This document shows, piece by piece, positions 62,082 through 64,000 of a stretch of 64,000 bases of DNA. Both the position numbers and the translations under genes were made by a program. Numbering within the stretch: position 1 is the first letter of the stretch; every line of letters begins with the position of its first letter. The notes under the pieces were generated by a model. It did no database searches and was not told the origin of the DNA. It saw nothing but the letters and a program-made list of their open reading frames with translations. Source of the stretch: JAHJQQ01 sp963737555 (GTDB taxonomy: Bacteria; Pseudomonadota; Gammaproteobacteria; Thiohalobacterales; Thiohalobacteraceae); assembly GCA_963737555.1 (NCBI GenBank), contig CAVTTB010000007.1, positions 1 through 64,000 on the forward strand, given 5' to 3'.

Positions 62082-63986
62082 ATGCATGGAACTACGATTG
62101 ATGAGTCCACCGCTCCTGGGAAAACCCCTACCGCGCGCCGGGCGCTGACGCTTGCCGCCCTCGGCGTGGTCTTCGGCGACATCGGCACCAGCCCGCTGTA
62201 CACCATGAAAGAGGTGTTCGGCGGGCATCACCCCATCGACATCTCGACGGGCAACGTGCTCGGCATTCTGTCGTTGATATTCTGGTCGCTGATCATCATC
62301 GTCAGTGTGAAATACGTGCTCCTGATCATGCGCGCCGACAACAAGGGCGAAGGCGGCATCATGGCCATGCTCGCCCTGGTGCTGCGCACGCATCCCACTG
62401 GCACGCGCAAAGGGGCGGTGCTGGCGGTGCTCGGGTTGTTCGGCGCTTCATTGTTCTATGGCGATGGCATCATCACACCGGCGATCTCCGTGTTGTCGGC
62501 GGTCGAAGGCCTGCGCGTGGCGGAACCGGCGCTGGGCACCTGGGTAGTACCCTTGTCGCTGGCGGTATTGATCGCGTTGTTTTCGATTCAAAGTCATGGC
62601 ACGCACCGGGTCGGCGCCTGGTTCGGTCCGATCATGTCAGTCTGGTTCCTGATGCTACTGGTGCTCGGCATCATCAACATCATTCAAGCGCCGCAGGTCT
62701 TGGCTGGCGTCAATCCCCTCTATGCCTATCACTTCTTCATGGACCACCAGGATTATGGCTTTCTGGTGCTGGGCGCGGTGGTGCTGGCCGTCACCGGCGC
62801 CGAGGCCTTGTATGCCGACATGGGGCATTTTGGGCGCAGCCCGATTCGCAGCGCCTGGTTTTATCTGGTGCTGCCCGCCTTGGTCGCCAACTACTTCGGC
62901 CAAGGTGCGTTGCTGCTCGAACACCCGGAAGCAGTCACCAATCCGTTCTACTACCAGTCGCCCGCCTGGACGCTGCCGTTCCTGATCACGATTGCGACAC
63001 TGGCCACGCTGATCGCGTCTCAGGCGGTCATCACCGGCGCGTTCTCGGTCACGCAGCAGGCGATTCAGCTCGGCTATCTGCCGCGCATGCAGATCAAATA
63101 CACCTCCGCCAAAGAGATGGGGCAGATTTACATCCCGCTCATCAACTGGGCGCTGCTGCTCGGCATCGTCGCCTTGGTGCTGGGATTCAAATCCTCCAGC
63201 GAACTGGCCGCGGCCTACGGCATCGCGGTCACCGGCACCATGTTGATCGATACCTTGCTGGCCTTCGTCGTGGTGGTCAATTTGTGGAAGTGGAACCGCG
63301 TCCTGGCGGTTATCGGTTTATGCTTCTTCCTCAGCATCGACCTCGCCTACTTCATCGCCAATTCGACGAAGATCCTCGACGGCGGGTGGTTCCCCCTGCT
63401 GATCGGTCTGCTGGTATTCATCCTGCTGTCCACCTGGAAGCGTGGCCGTGAATTGCTGATGTTGGGCCTCAAGCGCGAAAGCCTCAGTCTGGAACCGTTC
63501 CTCAAACAACTGATCGCGCACCCGCCGCAGCGTGTGCCGGGCACCGCGGTGTTCCTCACCGCCGATGCGGCCGGCATACCGCACGCCCTGCTGCATAATC
63601 TGGCGCACAACAAGGTGCTGCATGAACGGGTGATATTCCTCACCGTCGTCACCGATCCCGTGCCGCGCGTGCTCAAGACCGAACGCATCACCGTCAGCAA
63701 TCTGGGTAACGGTTTTTACCGCGTGTTCGTTCGCTACGGCTTCATGGATACCCAGGACATCCCCAAGGCGCTGATTCAGTGCGCCGCACGCGGCCTCGAA
63801 TTCGAACTCATGCAGACCTCGTTCTTCCTCAGCCGTGAAACCATCGTCGCCTCAAAGATCCCCGGCATGGCGCCGTGGCGGGAACACCTGTTCATCCAAA
63901 TGGCGCGCAACGCCGAAGGCGCGATGACCTTCTTCAAGATCCCGACCAATCGCGTGATCGAGTTGGGCTCGCAGGTCGAAATCTGA
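62082..63986 (+). CDS. kup: Kup-type potassium uptake protein
   Basis: The 634-residue inner-membrane transporter has about twelve helices and the family motifs LGVVFGDIGTSPLYTMKEVF, FWSLIIIVSVKYVLLIMRAD, NKGEGGIMAML, GASLFYGDGIITPAISVLSA and GAEALYADMGHFG. A cytoplasmic C-terminal domain of about 170 residues ends TFFKIPTNRVIELGSQVEI. It imports potassium by symport with protons. It follows fabB by 65 bases on the same strand; the ORF is intact and ends 14 bases before the window edge. Confidence 0.97.
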   Translation: MHGTTIDESTAPGKTPTARRALTLAALGVVFGDIGTSPLYTMKEVFGGHHPIDISTGNVLGILSLIFWSLIIIVSVKYVLLIMRADNKGEGGIMAMLALVLRTHPTGTRKGAVLAVLGLFGASLFYGDGIITPAISVLSAVEGLRVAEPALGTWVVPLSLAVLIALFSIQSHGTHRVGAWFGPIMSVWFLMLLVLGIINIIQAPQVLAGVNPLYAYHFFMDHQDYGFLVLGAVVLAVTGAEALYADMGHFGRSPIRSAWFYLVLPALVANYFGQGALLLEHPEAVTNPFYYQSPAWTLPFLITIATLATLIASQAVITGAFSVTQQAIQLGYLPRMQIKYTSAKEMGQIYIPLINWALLLGIVALVLGFKSSSELAAAYGIAVTGTMLIDTLLAFVVVVNLWKWNRVLAVIGLCFFLSIDLAYFIANSTKILDGGWFPLLIGLLVFILLSTWKRGRELLMLGLKRESLSLEPFLKQLIAHPPQRVPGTAVFLTADAAGIPHALLHNLAHNKVLHERVIFLTVVTDPVPRVLKTERITVSNLGNGFYRVFVRYGFMDTQDIPKALIQCAARGLEFELMQTSFFLSRETIVASKIPGMAPWREHLFIQMARNAEGAMTFFKIPTNRVIELGSQVEI

Positions 63987-64000
63987 ACGCCGCTTGAAAA

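Noticed and set aside
1..64000. tRNA, rRNA, riboswitch or prophage genes
   Set aside because: I looked for cloverleaf-like and rRNA-like sequence and for phage structural genes in all gaps and saw none; a covariance search could still find a small RNA.

Overview
The window looks like a chromosomal segment of a gammaproteobacterium, probably an environmental and metabolically self-sufficient one. The grounds are the fabA-fabB pair, cyaY, yajQ, a zapG-like gene, the rimB-rimK pair, CGFS glutaredoxin, BipA/TypA, and REP-like palindromes of the GTAGCCCGGAT type between genes. I cannot name the genus from sequence alone. Nearly all of it is ordinary housekeeping DNA. The accessory parts are an integron at the left end, an attC-bearing island near 42-43.6 kb, and several families of dispersed palindromic repeats.

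Layout. 1-2.6 kb: an integron integrase (plus strand) with divergent minus-strand gene cassettes separated by two well-formed attC sites. 2.6-8.2 kb: gloA, a PAS-GGDEF-EAL protein, argG, repeat-rich DNA and a ruined GxxExxY gene. 8.2-13.4 kb: a pyruvate dehydrogenase operon of alpha/beta type in which E2 and E3 read as one polypeptide. 13.6-23.1 kb: an M17 aminopeptidase, rimB and rimK, two large cyclic-di-GMP genes, then an AstE/AspA-type deacylase. 23-32 kb: pyrC, rnt, a porin, tandem CBS proteins, and a two-component system with PepSY, cytochrome b561 and a Gly/Met-rich secreted protein. 32-39 kb: grxD, an asparagine-synthase-like amidotransferase (NAGGN type), a MITE-like element, a BON lipoprotein, a PuuD-like membrane protein, argD, argF and modA. 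39-46.5 kb: a GGDEF-EAL protein, decayed cassettes with an attC site, a Tat-exported nitrilase and an esterase-like hydrolase. 46.6-64 kb: modBC, a 2-hydroxyacid dehydrogenase, zapG-like, typA, a thioredoxin-fold protein, a YihY protein, a Lys/Ala-rich histone H1-like protein, an M42-type peptidase, a DUF59 protein, a degenerate response regulator, yajQ, cyaY, fabA-fabB and kup.

Genes working together: argD, argF and argG (arginine synthesis); modA with modBC (molybdate uptake, here split by about 7.5 kb); pdhA-pdhB-E2/E3; fabA-fabB (unsaturated fatty acids); rimB-rimK with the deacylase. Four GGDEF proteins, one degenerate GGDEF-type response regulator and YajQ make cyclic-di-GMP the dominant signalling theme.

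A caution applies to the whole window. About 30 single-base frameshifts interrupt conserved, often essential genes (argD, argF, typA, rimK, pepA, modA, the E3 part). Almost all are repaired by removing one base, so they look like insertion-type sequencing or assembly errors. I give such genes their full restored extent as CDS and state where the break is. Genes with mixed insertions, deletions and stops I call pseudogenes.
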